The notes beneath the pieces were generated by a model that saw only the letters and a list, made by a program, of their open reading frames with translations, had not been told where the DNA came from and did no database searches. The position numbers and the translations under genes were made by a program. Of a DNA stretch of 64,000 nt, positions 17,716 through 28,534 are shown in pieces. The stretch is from an uncultured Sulfitobacter sp. (lineage in GTDB: Bacteria > Pseudomonadota > Alphaproteobacteria > Rhodobacterales > Rhodobacteraceae), in the NCBI RefSeq assembly GCF_947497275.1, contig NZ_CANMFS010000005.1, positions 124,001-188,000 of the forward strand. The letters run 5' to 3'. Position 1 is the first letter of the stretch, and each line of letters starts with the position of its first letter.

Positions 17716-18159
17716 ATGGCGGGACGGGGCAGGATACAGCAAGAGCACTTTAACTATTTTGTCGATCTGATGAAACAGATCGAATGGGACCTGCACCGCG
17801 AGATGATCGACGCGGGGCGGGTGCCCGACGCGTGGCACGAGATTGCGCAGGGCAAAACGCGGCAAGCCAAGACGCGGCTGACGATCAGGCTGGAGGAGGA
17901 CGTGGTAAAGTTCTTTCGCAAGATGGGGCCGGGGTACCAGCAGCGGATGAACGACGTTCTGTCGGCGTGGATGCACGGACGGCTGGCGGCGCTGATCAAG
18001 GGACCGGACGCGGGCGATATCGACCTGGAGCTGATGCGAACGGAGTGGCGCACACGGCTGGGAGACCAGGAGCTGAGCGATCGCAATCTGGTGCGTGGAG
18101 CCGATGGGCGGATCTTTGATGTGGAGGGGATGCGGTATCTGGAAGAAGGGGAGGAGTGA
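17716..18159 (+). CDS. BrnA-like antitoxin-family protein without a BrnT partner
   Basis: A 147-residue basic protein. The central block TRLTIRLEEDVVKFFRKMGPGYQQRMNDVLSAWM has the ribbon-helix-helix layout of BrnA antitoxins, with KMGPGYQ and RMNDVL as the family core. The N-terminal and C-terminal extensions are longer than in typical BrnA. No BrnT-like toxin ORF lies on either side, so it may act as a stand-alone regulator. The ATG at 17716 follows GAGAAGGAAC, which decides the start over one 39 bp upstream. Confidence 0.75.
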   Translation: MAGRGRIQQEHFNYFVDLMKQIEWDLHREMIDAGRVPDAWHEIAQGKTRQAKTRLTIRLEEDVVKFFRKMGPGYQQRMNDVLSAWMHGRLAALIKGPDAGDIDLELMRTEWRTRLGDQELSDRNLVRGADGRIFDVEGMRYLEEGEE

Positions 18160-18615
18160 TGAAGAAGGGTTTAGCACGTGCGCACAGCGACGATCCGCAG
18201 CGCAGTCAGCGATGGCGACTTCAGGGCCACCGGTACACAAACGGTTCTCTGATTGCGGCTGGGTCGAGCGGCATTGCTGTCTGTTCGTCCGGAGTCGTGG
18301 TTCTGTCAGAGATCGCGTGGCGCGCCTCATGATCGTTTTCGGTGGTGAATCGTTTCCAATGTCGTTTGCGGGCTAAGGTCAGTTATATCGCTGTAACAGG
18401 GTCCCTCGGCCCCTAAAGTGAAATTGCCCAGAGCCTCAAACGCCTCGTGAGGCTCGTACCGGAATGAAGAGGTGAACCCAAAAAAGTCACCAAAGCAACT
18501 CGTCGCTCACGCGGGGCAACGAAAGCGATTGCTCGCCAGCTGCAACGCCTAACGCCCAGATTTTTCACCGATATAGGTGGATCTTGAACCTGCCGTGAAT
18601 GTCAGTTCCGAGCCT
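18160..18615. other. Intergenic accessory stretch, no gene recognised
   Basis: 456 bp between the BrnA-like gene and the methyltransferase. Only short, unconvincing frames occur; a 26-codon GTG ORF near 18474 has no support. The base composition drifts toward that of the AT-richer genes to its right, which suggests the boundary of an acquired segment. Confidence 0.5.
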
Positions 18616-19248
18616 TCAGTCGATGTTCAACATCTTCTGGGCCAGCCAGATAGTCGCTCCACCACATGTTGGATCTTCTTTGACATGATCAATCACTTCG
18701 AAGCCATTCTCCTGCAATAGGTGGCGATATTCGGTGCTGTCCAAGCTTCCATGATACAAAGGCTGGCCTGCGTATGTCCCAATTGCTTCGCCCAGCGATG
18801 TGCCACTGGTGAACATCAAGGCTGCACCGGGACAGCAGAGACGGCTGAAGGTTTTGAATATCGGGCGCTGATCTTCGGGCGTTAGGTGGAAAAAGCTGTG
18901 CCACGCTATCACGCCATGAAATTTTCCCAATGACGGCAGGTTACGCATATCAGCGGCTATCCACGTGTGTTCGGGAAAGCTCTTCCGCGCAATGTTGGTC
19001 ATTGCAGCGGCACCGTCAACGCCGGTGATCTGACACTTGTTGTCGATGAAATACCTCGCAATCGGTTGACCCGAGCCACAACCAAGGTCCAGAATATTTC
19101 GCCCACCGCTCAGCGTGAGTGCGAGAAACCGATCCAGCCAGAGCTGTTCAAAGAGCGTTTGCGTCCGCAGACCATTCCAGGATGAGGCATTTTCCTGATA
19201 AAGGTGTATGATGGCGTCGGCAGCATTTTCAGGCATTGGTATATTCAC
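18616..19248 (-). CDS. Class I SAM-dependent methyltransferase
   Basis: A 210-residue protein with the SAM-binding loop ILDLGCGSGQPIARYF near 52-67, an acidic residue after the second strand (ITGVDGAA) and IAADMRNLP before motif post-II. The substrate cannot be predicted. It is on the minus strand with a GTG start; the Met 4 codons later (19236) is an alternative. It is visibly AT-richer than the housekeeping genes, as is the next gene, which suggests acquisition by transfer. Confidence 0.82.
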   Translation of the reverse strand: MNIPMPENAADAIIHLYQENASSWNGLRTQTLFEQLWLDRFLALTLSGGRNILDLGCGSGQPIARYFIDNKCQITGVDGAAAMTNIARKSFPEHTWIAADMRNLPSLGKFHGVIAWHSFFHLTPEDQRPIFKTFSRLCCPGAALMFTSGTSLGEAIGTYAGQPLYHGSLDSTEYRHLLQENGFEVIDHVKEDPTCGGATIWLAQKMLNID

Positions 19249-19362
19249 TTTCGATCATCACCAGATCAAGGTGTCATCACAAACGGCCACGCCATTCAGT
19301 ATAGCGGACTCCAGAGATGCAGACCCGCCTTTCTGGAAGGTCGTGGAAGTCAGGTTCAAGCC

Positions 19363-19884
19363 CTAATTACCCGATGGCGTCCGCTTAGGCACGGGGCGTT
19401 CCATAAAGCAGTGAATGTCCGACTGTTCGATTTCTTCAAACCCGTTGCGACGATAGAGTGCGCCGACCGGGTTCCAATGTAAGTGTTCAAGCCTGACAGG
19501 CAGTCGCAACTCATCGGCGATCAACAGGCAGTGCTTCAGAACTCTTGAGCCGATCCCTTGGCGTTGGAACTTGGGAAACAAATAGAATTCCCCAAATCTG
19601 ATGTGATCAGGAAATGTCTGAAAGGACAGTGTTCCAAGTCGGTTAGCCCCCTGTCGGATCTCGGAGAAGGGTTTCTGAGAATATCGCTTGAGGTGTAAAT
19701 CGCGTTGAAACGCGTCGTCCCACCCCCATCGCGGAACAATATGCGGCCCCATCGCCGCATGTTTAGCTTCGAAGGCAAACTCCTCGTCTTCGAAATGCGG
19801 CCCCAGTCTAGGGAATGTAATATCTGGACCAAGTTCGGGAATATCCATTTTGGTATGATAGCCTGTGGAATGAACCAATTCCAT
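19363..19884 (-). CDS. GNAT family N-acetyltransferase
   Basis: A 173-residue protein. The acetyl-CoA-binding motif A reads YLFPKFQRQGIGSRVLKHCL, and HWNPVGALYRRNGFEEIEQ is motif B with the usual Asn and Tyr. The acceptor substrate is unknown. The start is uncertain; the Met at 19848 is an alternative. Base composition matches the neighbouring methyltransferase and differs from carB. Confidence 0.8.
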   Translation of the reverse strand: MELVHSTGYHTKMDIPELGPDITFPRLGPHFEDEEFAFEAKHAAMGPHIVPRWGWDDAFQRDLHLKRYSQKPFSEIRQGANRLGTLSFQTFPDHIRFGEFYLFPKFQRQGIGSRVLKHCLLIADELRLPVRLEHLHWNPVGALYRRNGFEEIEQSDIHCFMERPVPKRTPSGN

Positions 19885-20103
19885 CTAGCGGCTTGTCTAC
19901 TGATCCGCCCGCCATGCCCGCACCCAAAACCTTCCTTCTTGGCATACCCGCAAATGTCCTTGTCTGATGGTTCCTCAAACGCCGTTCAAAATCAAAGTAG
20001 GTGGTGAACGTTTATTGTTTCTACCGCGGCGACCGGCGTTTGCTGCACCGCCGAAACTCGGTTGTGAAAGTTCGATGCAGTTTTTCGCGGCGTACGCCCC
20101 TTG

Positions 20104-23100
20104 TCACCCTTGCAATGACTTCACCCCTATTTCGTCCTCCGCCTGCGCCTTGATTGCGAGGGCGGCGGCGTAGGCGCCGGCGGCGGTGGTGAAATAGGGG
20201 ATCTTGTCATAGAGCGCGATGGAGCGGATGGATTTGCTGTCCTCGACCGCCTGGCTGCCTTCGGTGGTGTTCATCACCAGATGGATTTCGCCGTCCTTCA
20301 TCATGTCGGTGATGTCGGGGCGGCCCTCGTAGACCTTGTTGACCACTGTGCAGGCGTGGCCGTGTTCGGTGAACCAGGCGGCGGTGCCGCGTGTGGCGAC
20401 GATGCTAAAACCCTGGGCCAGAAGGATTCCGGCGGCCTTCAGCATATCGGGCGTCTTGTCCGCGTCCTTGATCGAGATGAAGGCGCAGCCGTTGCGCGGC
20501 AACGGGTTGCCCGCGCCCATCTGCGCCTTGAGGAAGGCGCGGGGGAAGTCGCGGTCCCAGCCCATGACTTCGCCGGTGGAGCGCATTTCGGGGCCGAGGA
20601 TGGTATCGACGCCCGGAAAGCGGGCGAAGGGCAGCACGGCCTCCTTGACCGAGAACCACGGCATGTTGGGATCTGCCAGCGTCATCGGATCGCCCAGCGG
20701 CAGCGTGTCATCATAGGCGGCGGAGGCATCGTAGGGCGCGCGCAGCGGGAAGTTCGACAGCGGCTCACCGGCCATGATGCGCGCGGCGATGCTTGCGATG
20801 GCTGAATCCGTGGCCTTGGCGACGAACGGCACGGTCCGCGAAGCGCGGGGGTTGACCTCGATCAGGTAAATGTCGCCGTCCTTGATGGCGAACTGGATGT
20901 TCATCAGGCCAACGACGTTGAGCGCCTTTGCCAGCGCCTTGGTCTGGGTCTCGACCTCGGCGATGATGTCGCGCGGGAGCGAGTAGGGCGGCAGGGAGCA
21001 GGCGCTGTCGCCGGAGTGCACGCCGGCCTCTTCGATGTGCTGCATGATGCCCGCGACGTGGACCTGCGTGCCGTCCGACAGGGCGTCTACGTCAAGTTCC
21101 ACCGCGCCGGACAGATAGCTGTCGAGCAGCACGGGGCTGTCACCGGAGACGACGACGGCCTGGGTGATGTAGCGCTCAAGGTTGGCCTGATCGCGCACGA
21201 TCTCCATCGCGCGGCCGCCGAGGACATACGAGGGGCGGATGACGAGCGGGAAGCCGATCTGCTTTGCGATCTCGAAGGCTTCGGCGTCGGAATGGGCGAT
21301 GCCGTTGTGCGGCTGTTTGAGGCCGAGGCCCTGCACAAGCTGCTGAAAGCGTTCGCGGTCTTCGGCAAGGTCGATCATGTCGGGCGTGGTGCCGAGGATC
21401 GGGATGCCTTCGTCGTGCAGGGCCTGCGCGATTTTCAGCGGCGTCTGGCCGCCGAACTGTACAATGACGCCGTGCAAGGTGCCGTTTTCGCGCTCGACGC
21501 GGAGGATTTCCATGACGTGTTCGAACGTCAGCGGCTCGAAATACAGCCGGTCGGAAGTGTCGTAGTCGGTCGAGACGGTTTCGGGGTTGCAGTTGACCAT
21601 GATCGTCTCATAGCCCGCATCCGTCAGCGCGTAGCAGGCGTGGCAGCAGCAGTAATCGAACTCGATGCCCTGGCCGATCCGGTTGGGGCCGCCGCCGAGG
21701 ATGACGACTTTCTGGCGGTCGGTGGGGCGGGCTTCGCATTCCGCATCGCCCATCATCGGCGCCTCGTAGGTGGAGTACATGTAGGGGGTCTGTGCCTCGA
21801 ATTCGGCGGCGCAGGTGTCGATGCGTTTGAACACGGCCTTGACACCGAGGCGCAGGCGCGCGGCGCGGACCTGTTTTTCTGTCTGACTGGTGAGCGTCGC
21901 GAGGCGGGCATCGGTGAAGCCCATCATCTTGAGGTGGCGCAGGGCATCTGCCTCGTCGGGCAAACCGTCGGCCCGCACGCCTTCCTCGGCGTCGACGATT
22001 TCGCGGATCCGGGCGAGGAACCACGGATCGAACATGGTAACCGCGTGGATGTCGTCATTCGACATGCCGTGGCGCATCGCCTGTGCGATGGTGCGCATCC
22101 GGTCGGGGGTTGTCTTGGAGATCGCCTTGGTGATCGCGGCGGTGTCGGGCGCGCCGGGAATGTCGATTTCGTCGAACCCGGTCAGGCCGGATTCCATCGA
22201 GGCAAGCGCCTTTTGCAGCGATTCGTGAATGGTGCGGCCAATGGCCATCGCCTCACCCACGGATTTCATCGCGGTGGTCAGGTAAGGCTCGGCGCCGGGG
22301 AATTTCTCGAACGCGAATTTGGGGATCTTCGTCACAACGTAGTCGATCGTCGGCTCAAAGCTGGCGGGGGTCACGCCGGTGATGTCGTTGTCCAGCTCGT
22401 CGAGCGTGAAACCCACGGCGAGTTTCGCGGCGATCTTGGCGATCGGAAAGCCCGTCGCCTTGGACGCCAGCGCGGAGGAGCGCGACACGCGCGGGTTCAT
22501 TTCGATCACGACCATGCGGCCATCGGCGGGGTTCACCGCCCATTGCACGTTGGAGCCGCCGGTTTCCACCCCGATTTCGCGCAGCACCGCGATGGAGTGG
22601 TTGCGCATGATCTGGTATTCCTTGTCAGTCAGCGTCAACGCCGGGGCCACGGTGATGCTGTCGCCGGTGTGCACGCCCATCGGGTCGACGTTTTCAATGG
22701 CGCACACGATGATGGCATTGTCTGCGGTGTCGCGCACGACCTCCATCTCGAATTCTTTCCAGCCGATCAGCGACTCGTCGATCAGGATCTGGCCCATCGG
22801 CGACGCGTCCATGCCCGAGCGGCAGTAAAATTCGAAGTCCTCGCGGTTGTAGGCGACGCCGCCGCCGGTCCCGCCCATGGTAAAGGCGGGGCGGATGATC
22901 GCGGGCAGGCCAATGTCTTCGAGACTTTCGAGTGCGAGCTTGACGCCTGCCGCCAGATCTTTCTTGCCAGTCGCGTCATGGGGCGCGGTGCAGATCGTGG
23001 CACGCGGGTTTTCGATGCCCAGACGGTCCATCGCGTCGCGAAAGAGCTTGCGGTCCTCTGCCATCTCGATGGCTTCACGCTTGGCGCCGATCATCTCGAC

Positions 23101-23436
23101 GCCGAATTTCGCCAGCACGCCCATTTCCTCAAGCGCAAGCGAGGTGTTCAGGCCGGTCTGTCCGCCCATCGTGGGCAACAGCGCGTCGGGGCGTTCTTTT
23201 TCGATGATCTTGGCGACGATTTCAGGGGTGATCGGTTCGATATAGGTGGCGTCGGCGAGGCCGGGGTCGGTCATGATGGTGGCGGGGTTGGAGTTCACGA
23301 GGATGACCCGGTAGCCTTCCTCTTTGAGCGCCTTGCAGGCTTGCGCGCCGGAGTAGTCGAACTCGCAGGCCTGTCCAATGACGATGGGGCCCGCACCAAT
23401 GATCATGATCGACTTGATGTCGGTTCTCTTTGGCAT
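20104..23436 (-). CDS. carB: Carbamoyl-phosphate synthase large subunit
   Basis: A 1110-residue enzyme making carbamoyl phosphate for arginine and pyrimidine synthesis. Two ATP-grasp halves are visible: the first begins [20 protein letters not shown] and the second [19 protein letters not shown] after about residue 560. The C-terminal allosteric MGS-like domain includes [14 protein letters not shown] and [12 protein letters not shown]. The length is usual. The small subunit gene is not in the window. The frame is intact throughout. Confidence 0.97.
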   Translation of the reverse strand: MPKRTDIKSIMIIGAGPIVIGQACEFDYSGAQACKALKEEGYRVILVNSNPATIMTDPGLADATYIEPITPEIVAKIIEKERPDALLPTMGGQTGLNTSLALEEMGVLAKFGVEMIGAKREAIEMAEDRKLFRDAMDRLGIENPRATICTAPHDATGKKDLAAGVKLALESLEDIGLPAIIRPAFTMGGTGGGVAYNREDFEFYCRSGMDASPMGQILIDESLIGWKEFEMEVVRDTADNAIIVCAIENVDPMGVHTGDSITVAPALTLTDKEYQIMRNHSIAVLREIGVETGGSNVQWAVNPADGRMVVIEMNPRVSRSSALASKATGFPIAKIAAKLAVGFTLDELDNDITGVTPASFEPTIDYVVTKIPKFAFEKFPGAEPYLTTAMKSVGEAMAIGRTIHESLQKALASMESGLTGFDEIDIPGAPDTAAITKAISKTTPDRMRTIAQAMRHGMSNDDIHAVTMFDPWFLARIREIVDAEEGVRADGLPDEADALRHLKMMGFTDARLATLTSQTEKQVRAARLRLGVKAVFKRIDTCAAEFEAQTPYMYSTYEAPMMGDAECEARPTDRQKVVILGGGPNRIGQGIEFDYCCCHACYALTDAGYETIMVNCNPETVSTDYDTSDRLYFEPLTFEHVMEILRVERENGTLHGVIVQFGGQTPLKIAQALHDEGIPILGTTPDMIDLAEDRERFQQLVQGLGLKQPHNGIAHSDAEAFEIAKQIGFPLVIRPSYVLGGRAMEIVRDQANLERYITQAVVVSGDSPVLLDSYLSGAVELDVDALSDGTQVHVAGIMQHIEEAGVHSGDSACSLPPYSLPRDIIAEVETQTKALAKALNVVGLMNIQFAIKDGDIYLIEVNPRASRTVPFVAKATDSAIASIAARIMAGEPLSNFPLRAPYDASAAYDDTLPLGDPMTLADPNMPWFSVKEAVLPFARFPGVDTILGPEMRSTGEVMGWDRDFPRAFLKAQMGAGNPLPRNGCAFISIKDADKTPDMLKAAGILLAQGFSIVATRGTAAWFTEHGHACTVVNKVYEGRPDITDMMKDGEIHLVMNTTEGSQAVEDSKSIRSIALYDKIPYFTTAAGAYAAALAIKAQAEDEIGVKSLQG

Positions 23437-23858
23437 GGCTCAGGCCCCCTATGTTCTGGCAAGTTGTCATGCTCTTGGCATGCAGCAAATTGTCGTGGGT
23501 TATAGGGGTTGGGCGGTGGGGTGCAAGGTGGAATCACCGGTGTATCGGGCGGGATGGTGCGCTGCCTGTCGGGGTGCGCGTTTGTGCGATCGAAATACGC
23601 GGGCGACGGTGCGATGTGTGCGAGGATATGGAGGGCAGGGTTGCGCCTATTTTGATGACTGCCGCGTCTGGCACGAATATTGTCCAACACAGATGAGGCG
23701 AAAACGTTCAATGGACTGCCTGGGTTTCGATCTGTGTTTCTCGCAGCGGTGGACCGGCTCGTTTTTTACTTGTTCAAAATAGGCGCGTCTGAGGAAACGC
23801 TCTTCTTTGCGTTTATGCAGAACAGAGTCTTGAAAGATAACAATGAGCAGGAACCATA
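23437..23858. other. carB upstream region, no gene seen
   Basis: 422 bp between the divergent carB and DUF1275 genes. A short palindrome CATGC-TCTTG-GCATG lies at 23468-23482 in the carB leader. Open frames here are shadows without protein-like composition. The right part is AT-richer, in line with the accessory gene that follows. Confidence 0.5.
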
Positions 23859-24554
23859 ATGCTAATCAAAGTTGGCGATGATCGCACATCAAACATTGAT
23901 CTGGTTCTCGCAGGCCTTTTGTCTTTGGTAGCCGGGGCGCTGAACGCCGTCGGATTCTTGATCGCAGGATCGTTTACTGCGAACATGACGGGTAATATTT
24001 CGGCCTTCGCTGACAACCTCGCAAATGGCGCTGTCGTTGTATCGTTGTCGTTCATGGGGCTGGTCGCAGCCTTTGTCTGCGGTGCAGGTATCGCGGCCCT
24101 TGCAATACAAGCCGGAGAGAAAAGGAACCTTCGGTCGATCTACGCCCTCGCAATAAGCGCCGAGGCCGTCATGCTTATGCTACTGGGTATGGCGCTTATT
24201 TCCTTACTCTCCCATTCTCATGAGACACTTTTGGTAATTGCCCTCAGCTTTGTCATGGGGCTTCAAAACGCGGTTACTACGATGATTTCACGGGCGCGGG
24301 TGAGAACGACCCATGTGTCGGGAATGGCAACTGACATCGGAATCGGACTGGCGGCTCTGGTTGGCGACGCAAAGTCGCGTCAAGACGCCTTGCCAAAGCT
24401 GAAACTACATAGCTTGACACTCGCCAGCTTTGCCATTGGCGGCGTTTGCGGGGCGCTATTGTTTCATCTTGCCGGGAACTGGCTGTTTGTGATCTCCGCT
24501 AGTGTGTTGCTGCTTATTGCCGTGCCCGAAGCCTTCCGTGCGCATCGTCTATAG
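23859..24554 (+). CDS. DUF1275 (YoaK family) membrane protein
   Basis: A 231-residue integral membrane protein with about six helices. [24 protein letters not shown] and [11 protein letters not shown] near the N-terminus and [25 protein letters not shown] in the middle are the family hallmarks. The transported or sensed compound is unknown. It is AT-richer than flanking core genes and is followed by a degenerate repeat at 24581, so it is probably part of an acquired insert. The ATG follows AGCAGGAACCATA. Confidence 0.87.
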   Translation: MLIKVGDDRTSNIDLVLAGLLSLVAGALNAVGFLIAGSFTANMTGNISAFADNLANGAVVVSLSFMGLVAAFVCGAGIAALAIQAGEKRNLRSIYALAISAEAVMLMLLGMALISLLSHSHETLLVIALSFVMGLQNAVTTMISRARVRTTHVSGMATDIGIGLAALVGDAKSRQDALPKLKLHSLTLASFAIGGVCGALLFHLAGNWLFVISASVLLLIAVPEAFRAHRL

Positions 24555-24580
24555 ATTCACTTTCCGGCTTCCGGAAACTA

Positions 24581-24662
24581 CCGTTTGTTGAACAGGTTGC
24601 CGATGCGGACCTTGATGCATTCGAAACAAGGGTCTGCAAAGTCCGCTGAGCGGACATCGGCA
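24581..24662. repeat. Degenerate dispersed repeat, copy A
   Basis: This 82-bp stretch aligns without gaps to 30484-30565; I count 27 of 37 matches in the first part (CCGTTT...TTGATG) and 50 of 82 overall. Both copies directly follow an AT-richer accessory gene. The nature of the repeat is unknown. Confidence 0.5.
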
Positions 24663-24729
24663 TTAATTGGCAATCGAACGCGTTTTGAATCAATCATGGA
24701 TGACGCCCGAAGGGCGTTCGATAGCCCGC

Positions 24730-25491
24730 TCAGGCGTCCAGGTAGGCCCGCACCGCCGCCTCGAATTCGCGGGGTTTGTCGGCGTGGAGCCAGTGGCCGG
24801 CGCCGGGGAGTTTCGCGAAGCGGGCGGCGGGGAAGAGGGATTTGATATGGTCGCGGTGTTCGCGGCGGACGTAGTCGCTGTCTGCGCCGGCGAGAAAGAG
24901 GGTGGGTTTGTCGAAGCTGCCCGAGACCTGCGGGAAGCCGATGATCTTGTCCATCTCGGCCTCGAGCACGTCGAGGTTGAGGCGCCAGCGTTTTTCGGCC
25001 ACGTCCAGCGATTGGGTGAAAAAGCTCTGCAAGGCAGGTTCGACCCCTTGCGCGCCAAGCTGTTCTGCGGCCTCAGACCGGCGGGTGATCGCTCTCAGGT
25101 CCACGGCGCGCATGGCGGCGATGTGCTGCGATTGGCTGTGGCTGTAGGGGACCGGCGCGATGTCGGCGACGATCAGGCGGCGCAGCAGATCGGGGCGTTG
25201 CAGGGCCAGTACCATTGCAGCCTTCCCACCCATCGAATGACCGCACAGGTCGACGGGCGCGCCGATGTGTTCGATCAGCTCGACCAGATCGCATGCCATG
25301 TCTTCATAGCTGTGGCCGGGCAGGTGGGGGCTGTGCCCGTGGTTGCGCATGTCGGGGGTGATCACGTGGCGGGTGTCGGCGAGCCGCTTGGCGATGACGC
25401 CCCAGTTGCGGCCCGACCCATAGAGGCCGTGGACGATGATCAGGGCGGGGCGGTCTGGGGTCGCGGCCCCGTATTCGGAATAGTCGAGCAT
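24730..25491 (-). CDS. Alpha/beta hydrolase (YbfF-like esterase)
   Basis: A 253-residue hydrolase. The oxyanion-hole motif HGLYGS is near 21-26, the nucleophile elbow GHSMGG places Ser86, and GAGHWLH near the C-terminus carries the catalytic His. The overall pattern resembles the YbfF acyl-CoA/ester hydrolases. It is a single minus-strand gene, divergent from the small tail-anchored protein gene. Confidence 0.9.
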   Translation of the reverse strand: MLDYSEYGAATPDRPALIIVHGLYGSGRNWGVIAKRLADTRHVITPDMRNHGHSPHLPGHSYEDMACDLVELIEHIGAPVDLCGHSMGGKAAMVLALQRPDLLRRLIVADIAPVPYSHSQSQHIAAMRAVDLRAITRRSEAAEQLGAQGVEPALQSFFTQSLDVAEKRWRLNLDVLEAEMDKIIGFPQVSGSFDKPTLFLAGADSDYVRREHRDHIKSLFPAARFAKLPGAGHWLHADKPREFEAAVRAYLDA

Positions 25492-25545
25492 GCCACTGGC
25501 CTAGCGCCATTGCAGCGCCAAGGCCAGAGGCTTACACAGGCCAGC

Positions 25546-25920
25546 ATGATCACGGATCGGGACATGGTGCAGAAGTCACGGGTGCTGCGCGGATTATTGC
25601 GTGCAAAGCTGGGCGTGCGCAGTGCGACGTTGGCGCAGGGGCTGCGCCGTGCGGGCCGGCGGCTGCCGCGCGGCGTCCGGGCGCAGGGGGCGGAACTGGT
25701 GCGCGCCGAGATGTTGGCGAAGAACCCCAAAACCGCGCGGCAGATTGATCCGGTGGCGGTTGCGCGGGCATTCGAGACGGTAAAGGCGCATCTTCAAGCG
25801 ATAGATGTGGTTGAAGAGCGCAAGGGTCGTGCGATTGGGGTCGCGGGGGCGCTGGCGGCGAACCTCATCGCGGTGGCGGTGCTGTTCATCGTTTGGCTGT
25901 GGTGGCGCGGCTACGTCTGA
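25546..25920 (+). CDS. Small basic protein with C-terminal membrane anchor, unknown function
   Basis: A 124-residue protein I do not recognise. Residues 1-95 are strongly basic and helical ([26 protein letters not shown]), and the last 25 form one membrane helix ([18 protein letters not shown]), so the basic part should face the cytoplasm. The frame is open far upstream but overlaps the hydrolase on the other strand; ATG 25546 is the first start outside it. Its end overlaps the convergent cupin gene by 10 bp. Confidence 0.6.
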   Translation: MITDRDMVQKSRVLRGLLRAKLGVRSATLAQGLRRAGRRLPRGVRAQGAELVRAEMLAKNPKTARQIDPVAVARAFETVKAHLQAIDVVEERKGRAIGVAGALAANLIAVAVLFIVWLWWRGYV

Positions 25921-26312
25921 GCGGTGTATTGTGCGTCAGTGACGTGTTCCATCCAGGTGACGGCGCTGCCGTCGAGGGCTTCTTGCAGGGCGATGTGGGT
26001 CATCGCGCAGTCGGGGGCGGCACCGTGCCAGTGTTTTTCACCCGGCTCAAACCAGACCGTATCGCCGGGGCGCAGGATCTCGACCGGGCCGCCCTCGCGT
26101 TGCGCGCGGCCCAGTCCGGCGGTGACGATCAGGGTCTGGCCCAGCGGATGCGTGTGCCACGCTGTGCGCGCGCCCGGCTCGAACGTAACCGTCGCGCCGC
26201 GCAGGCGGGCGGGGTCGGGTGCTGTGATCAGCGGGTCCATCCGGACGGTGCCGGTAAAATACTCGGCGGGTCCGGTGCCGGACGGGCGGCTGCCTGCGGC
26301 GTGAATGATCAT
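25911..26312 (-). CDS. Cupin-domain protein (carboxymuconolactone/mandelonitrile-lyase-like single cupin)
   Basis: A 133-residue single-domain cupin. Motif 1 reads [17 protein letters not shown] with the metal-binding His pair and Gln/Glu position, and motif 2 reads [16 protein letters not shown] with the third His. Small cupins of this type occur as lyases or as detoxifying enzymes; the substrate is not predictable. It overlaps the start region of the upstream methyltransferase stop by 4 bp, so they are cotranscribed. Confidence 0.85.
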   Translation of the reverse strand: MIIHAAGSRPSGTGPAEYFTGTVRMDPLITAPDPARLRGATVTFEPGARTAWHTHPLGQTLIVTAGLGRAQREGGPVEILRPGDTVWFEPGEKHWHGAAPDCAMTHIALQEALDGSAVTWMEHVTDAQYTAQT

Positions 26313-26974
26313 TGCGACTCCTGCTTTGATGTGCCGCGTTTGCGGGCGATGGCCCAGCCGAGATTGGGATGGATGGCGAAGTGATCGTAGCCCATGTCGG
26401 GCAGCACGTCTTCCCACAGGATGCGGATTGGCTTGGCTGTCTTTTCGTCGTCGCTGTAATGGCTCAGTTTCTGCGGAGATTTTTGCAGCGCGGGGGATGT
26501 GGCGATGGACCAGTCGAGATCGTCGAGCACGAGGATGCCGCCGGGGCGCAGCAGCCGGTCGACCAGAAACACACCGAGCGCGGAGACGTCCCACGTGTGG
26601 CCGCCATCAAGATAGCACAGATCCACAACCGGGCGCGGACGGGCGCGCAGCATTTTTTGCAGCTCCCACGTGTAGGAGCGGTGCGCGAAGATCGGTGTGA
26701 CCCGGTGCGAGAGCCCCAAGTCCGACAGGATGCCATTGATGTTGGGCGATCTGTCGCGGGCCGAGCCGAGATCGACGGTGGTCAGATGCCCGTCGCCGCG
26801 CTCTTCCAGAACGGAAGCGATATAGGCGCTGCTCTTGCCGTGGAAGAAACCAAGTTCAAGGATGTTGCGCGCGTTGTTGTTGAGGATCAGTTCACGCAGG
26901 CGGTTCGCCTGGGTGCGTTTCATGTAGGGTAGATCGCCATACGCGGCATCGACGCGGTCGAGAAGTGCGGTCAC
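26309..26974 (-). CDS. Class I SAM-dependent methyltransferase (Methyltransf_24 type)
   Basis: A 221-residue protein with [19 protein letters not shown] as the SAM loop, [11 protein letters not shown] as motif II and [12 protein letters not shown], the DGxH segment typical of this subfamily. Such enzymes act on small molecules or sugars. The stop overlaps the cupin start by 4 bp. The glyA terminator lies between it and glyA, so it needs its own promoter or read-through. Confidence 0.85.
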   Translation of the reverse strand: MTALLDRVDAAYGDLPYMKRTQANRLRELILNNNARNILELGFFHGKSSAYIASVLEERGDGHLTTVDLGSARDRSPNINGILSDLGLSHRVTPIFAHRSYTWELQKMLRARPRPVVDLCYLDGGHTWDVSALGVFLVDRLLRPGGILVLDDLDWSIATSPALQKSPQKLSHYSDDEKTAKPIRILWEDVLPDMGYDHFAIHPNLGWAIARKRGTSKQESQ

Positions 26975-26992
26975 GGGACAGCCCCTTTGCTG

Positions 26993-27023
26993 AAAAATGC
27001 CCGACCCGTTTGGGGGCCGGGCA
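26993..27023 (-). terminator. Rho-independent terminator of glyA
   Basis: On the minus strand TGCCCGGCCCC...GGGTCGGGCA forms a long stem with a small internal mismatch and is followed directly by TTTTT, 7 bp past the glyA stop. Confidence 0.85.
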
Positions 27024-27029
27024 GAAGTG

Positions 27030-28319
27030 TTACAGGTTGGGATAGATCGGAAAGCGGGCGCACATCGCTTCGACTTCGGCCTTTACCTTTTCCTCGACGG
27101 CGGCGTTGCCGTCTTCACCGTTTGCCGCAAGACCGTCGACGACCTCGACGATCCAGTCCGCGATCTGGCGGAATTCATCCTCGCCAAAACCGCGTGTGGT
27201 ACCGGCGGGGGAGCCGAGGCGGATGCCGGAGGTAACGGTCGGCTTTTCGGGATCGAACGGCACGCCGTTCTTGTTACAGGTGATGTGGGCGCGTTCCAGC
27301 GCCTTTTCGGTCGCGTTGCCCTTGACGCCCTTGGGGCGCAGATCGACCAGCAGGACATGGGTGTCGGTGCCGTGAGTGACCGTGTCGAGACCGCCTTTGA
27401 TCAGCTGATCGCTGAGGGCCTGCGCGTTCTTGATGACCTGTTTGATGTAGCTTTTGAACGAGGGGTCGAGCGCCTCGCCGAAGGCCACGGCCTTGGCCGC
27501 GATGACATGCATCAGCGGGCCACCCTGAATGCCCGGGAAGATGGCCGAGTTGAACTTTTTCGCCAGCGCTTCGTCGTTTGTCAGGATCATGCCGCCGCGC
27601 GGACCGCGCAGGGTCTTGTGCGTCGTAGTGGTCGCCACATGGACGTGCGGGAAGGGGTTGGGGTATTCGCCCGCGACGATGAGCCCGGCAAAGTGGGCAA
27701 CGTCCGCCAGCAGATAGGCGCCGACGCTGTCGGCAATTTCGCGCATACGTGCAAAATCGAGAGTGCGCGGGATGGCCGAGCCGCCGGCAATGATCATCTT
27801 GGGCTGGTGTTCGGTCGCGAGGCGCTGCACCTCGTCATAGTCGATCAGGTTGTCCTGTTTGCGCACGCCGTACTGGATCGCGTTGAACCATTTTCCGGAC
27901 TGGTTCGGCTTGGCCCCGTGGGTGAGGTGACCGCCTGCGTCAAGGCTCATCCCCAGAATGGTGTCGCCGGGTTGCAGGAGCGCCTGGAACACGCCCTGGT
28001 TCGCCTGCGAGCCGGAATTGGGCTGCACGTTGGCGAAGTCGCAGCCGAACAGCTTGCAGGCGCGTTCAATCGCGAGGTCCTCGGCGATGTCGACGTATTG
28101 GCAGCCGCCGTAGTAGCGCCGGCCCGGATAACCTTCGGCGTATTTGTTGGTCATGATGCCGCCCTGCGCCTCCATGACGGCGGCGGACACGATGTTTTCG
28201 GAGGCGATCAGTTCGATCTCGGTGCGCTGGCGTTGCAGTTCCTTGCCGGTCGCGTCGGCGATGGCGGGATCGGTGTCGGCCAATGAGCGGGTGAAGAAAT
28301 CGGAAGTCTTGGTCAACAT
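27030..28319 (-). CDS. glyA: Serine hydroxymethyltransferase
   Basis: A 429-residue PLP enzyme interconverting serine and glycine with tetrahydrofolate. The PLP lysine is Lys235 in [23 protein letters not shown] near 36-45 and the [11 protein letters not shown] block also fit. The start MLTKTSDFF has a good AAGGAG site 9 bp upstream; the longer open frame upstream is not homologous. The 5' leader can fold a small GGTTTCC-GATA-GGAAAC hairpin around 28355-28373, of unknown effect. Confidence 0.97.
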   Translation of the reverse strand: MLTKTSDFFTRSLADTDPAIADATGKELQRQRTEIELIASENIVSAAVMEAQGGIMTNKYAEGYPGRRYYGGCQYVDIAEDLAIERACKLFGCDFANVQPNSGSQANQGVFQALLQPGDTILGMSLDAGGHLTHGAKPNQSGKWFNAIQYGVRKQDNLIDYDEVQRLATEHQPKMIIAGGSAIPRTLDFARMREIADSVGAYLLADVAHFAGLIVAGEYPNPFPHVHVATTTTHKTLRGPRGGMILTNDEALAKKFNSAIFPGIQGGPLMHVIAAKAVAFGEALDPSFKSYIKQVIKNAQALSDQLIKGGLDTVTHGTDTHVLLVDLRPKGVKGNATEKALERAHITCNKNGVPFDPEKPTVTSGIRLGSPAGTTRGFGEDEFRQIADWIVEVVDGLAANGEDGNAAVEEKVKAEVEAMCARFPIYPNL

Positions 28320-28534
28320 GCGTGGGGCTCCTTGAGCTGGTTGTCCTGTCTGGTCGTTTCCTATCGGAAACCGTGCTGGGGGTGAAGGTATCAAAATCCT
28401 GCGCCAACAGATAGGCTGTCTTGGCGCGGCCAACACCCTTTGTTCGGGGGCGACGTAGATTTGGCGGGGTCGCGCTGGCGCGCACCGGAATAATGTGTTT
28501 GTTTCGGTGGAAACACACGCGTATCGGAAACACC

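Noticed and set aside
18474..18554. Short GTG ORF of about 26 codons with a weak purine-rich stretch upstream
   Set aside because: Too short, no domain, no terminator, and no other support.
21016..23505. 829-codon open frame on the plus strand opposite carB
   Set aside because: It lies fully over the intact carB gene in a GC-rich frame; composition is His/Arg/Gly/Asp repetitive with no domain.
28320..28534. Possible riboswitch in the glyA leader
   Set aside because: Only one small hairpin is visible; I could not match any known glycine, SAM or folate riboswitch core.
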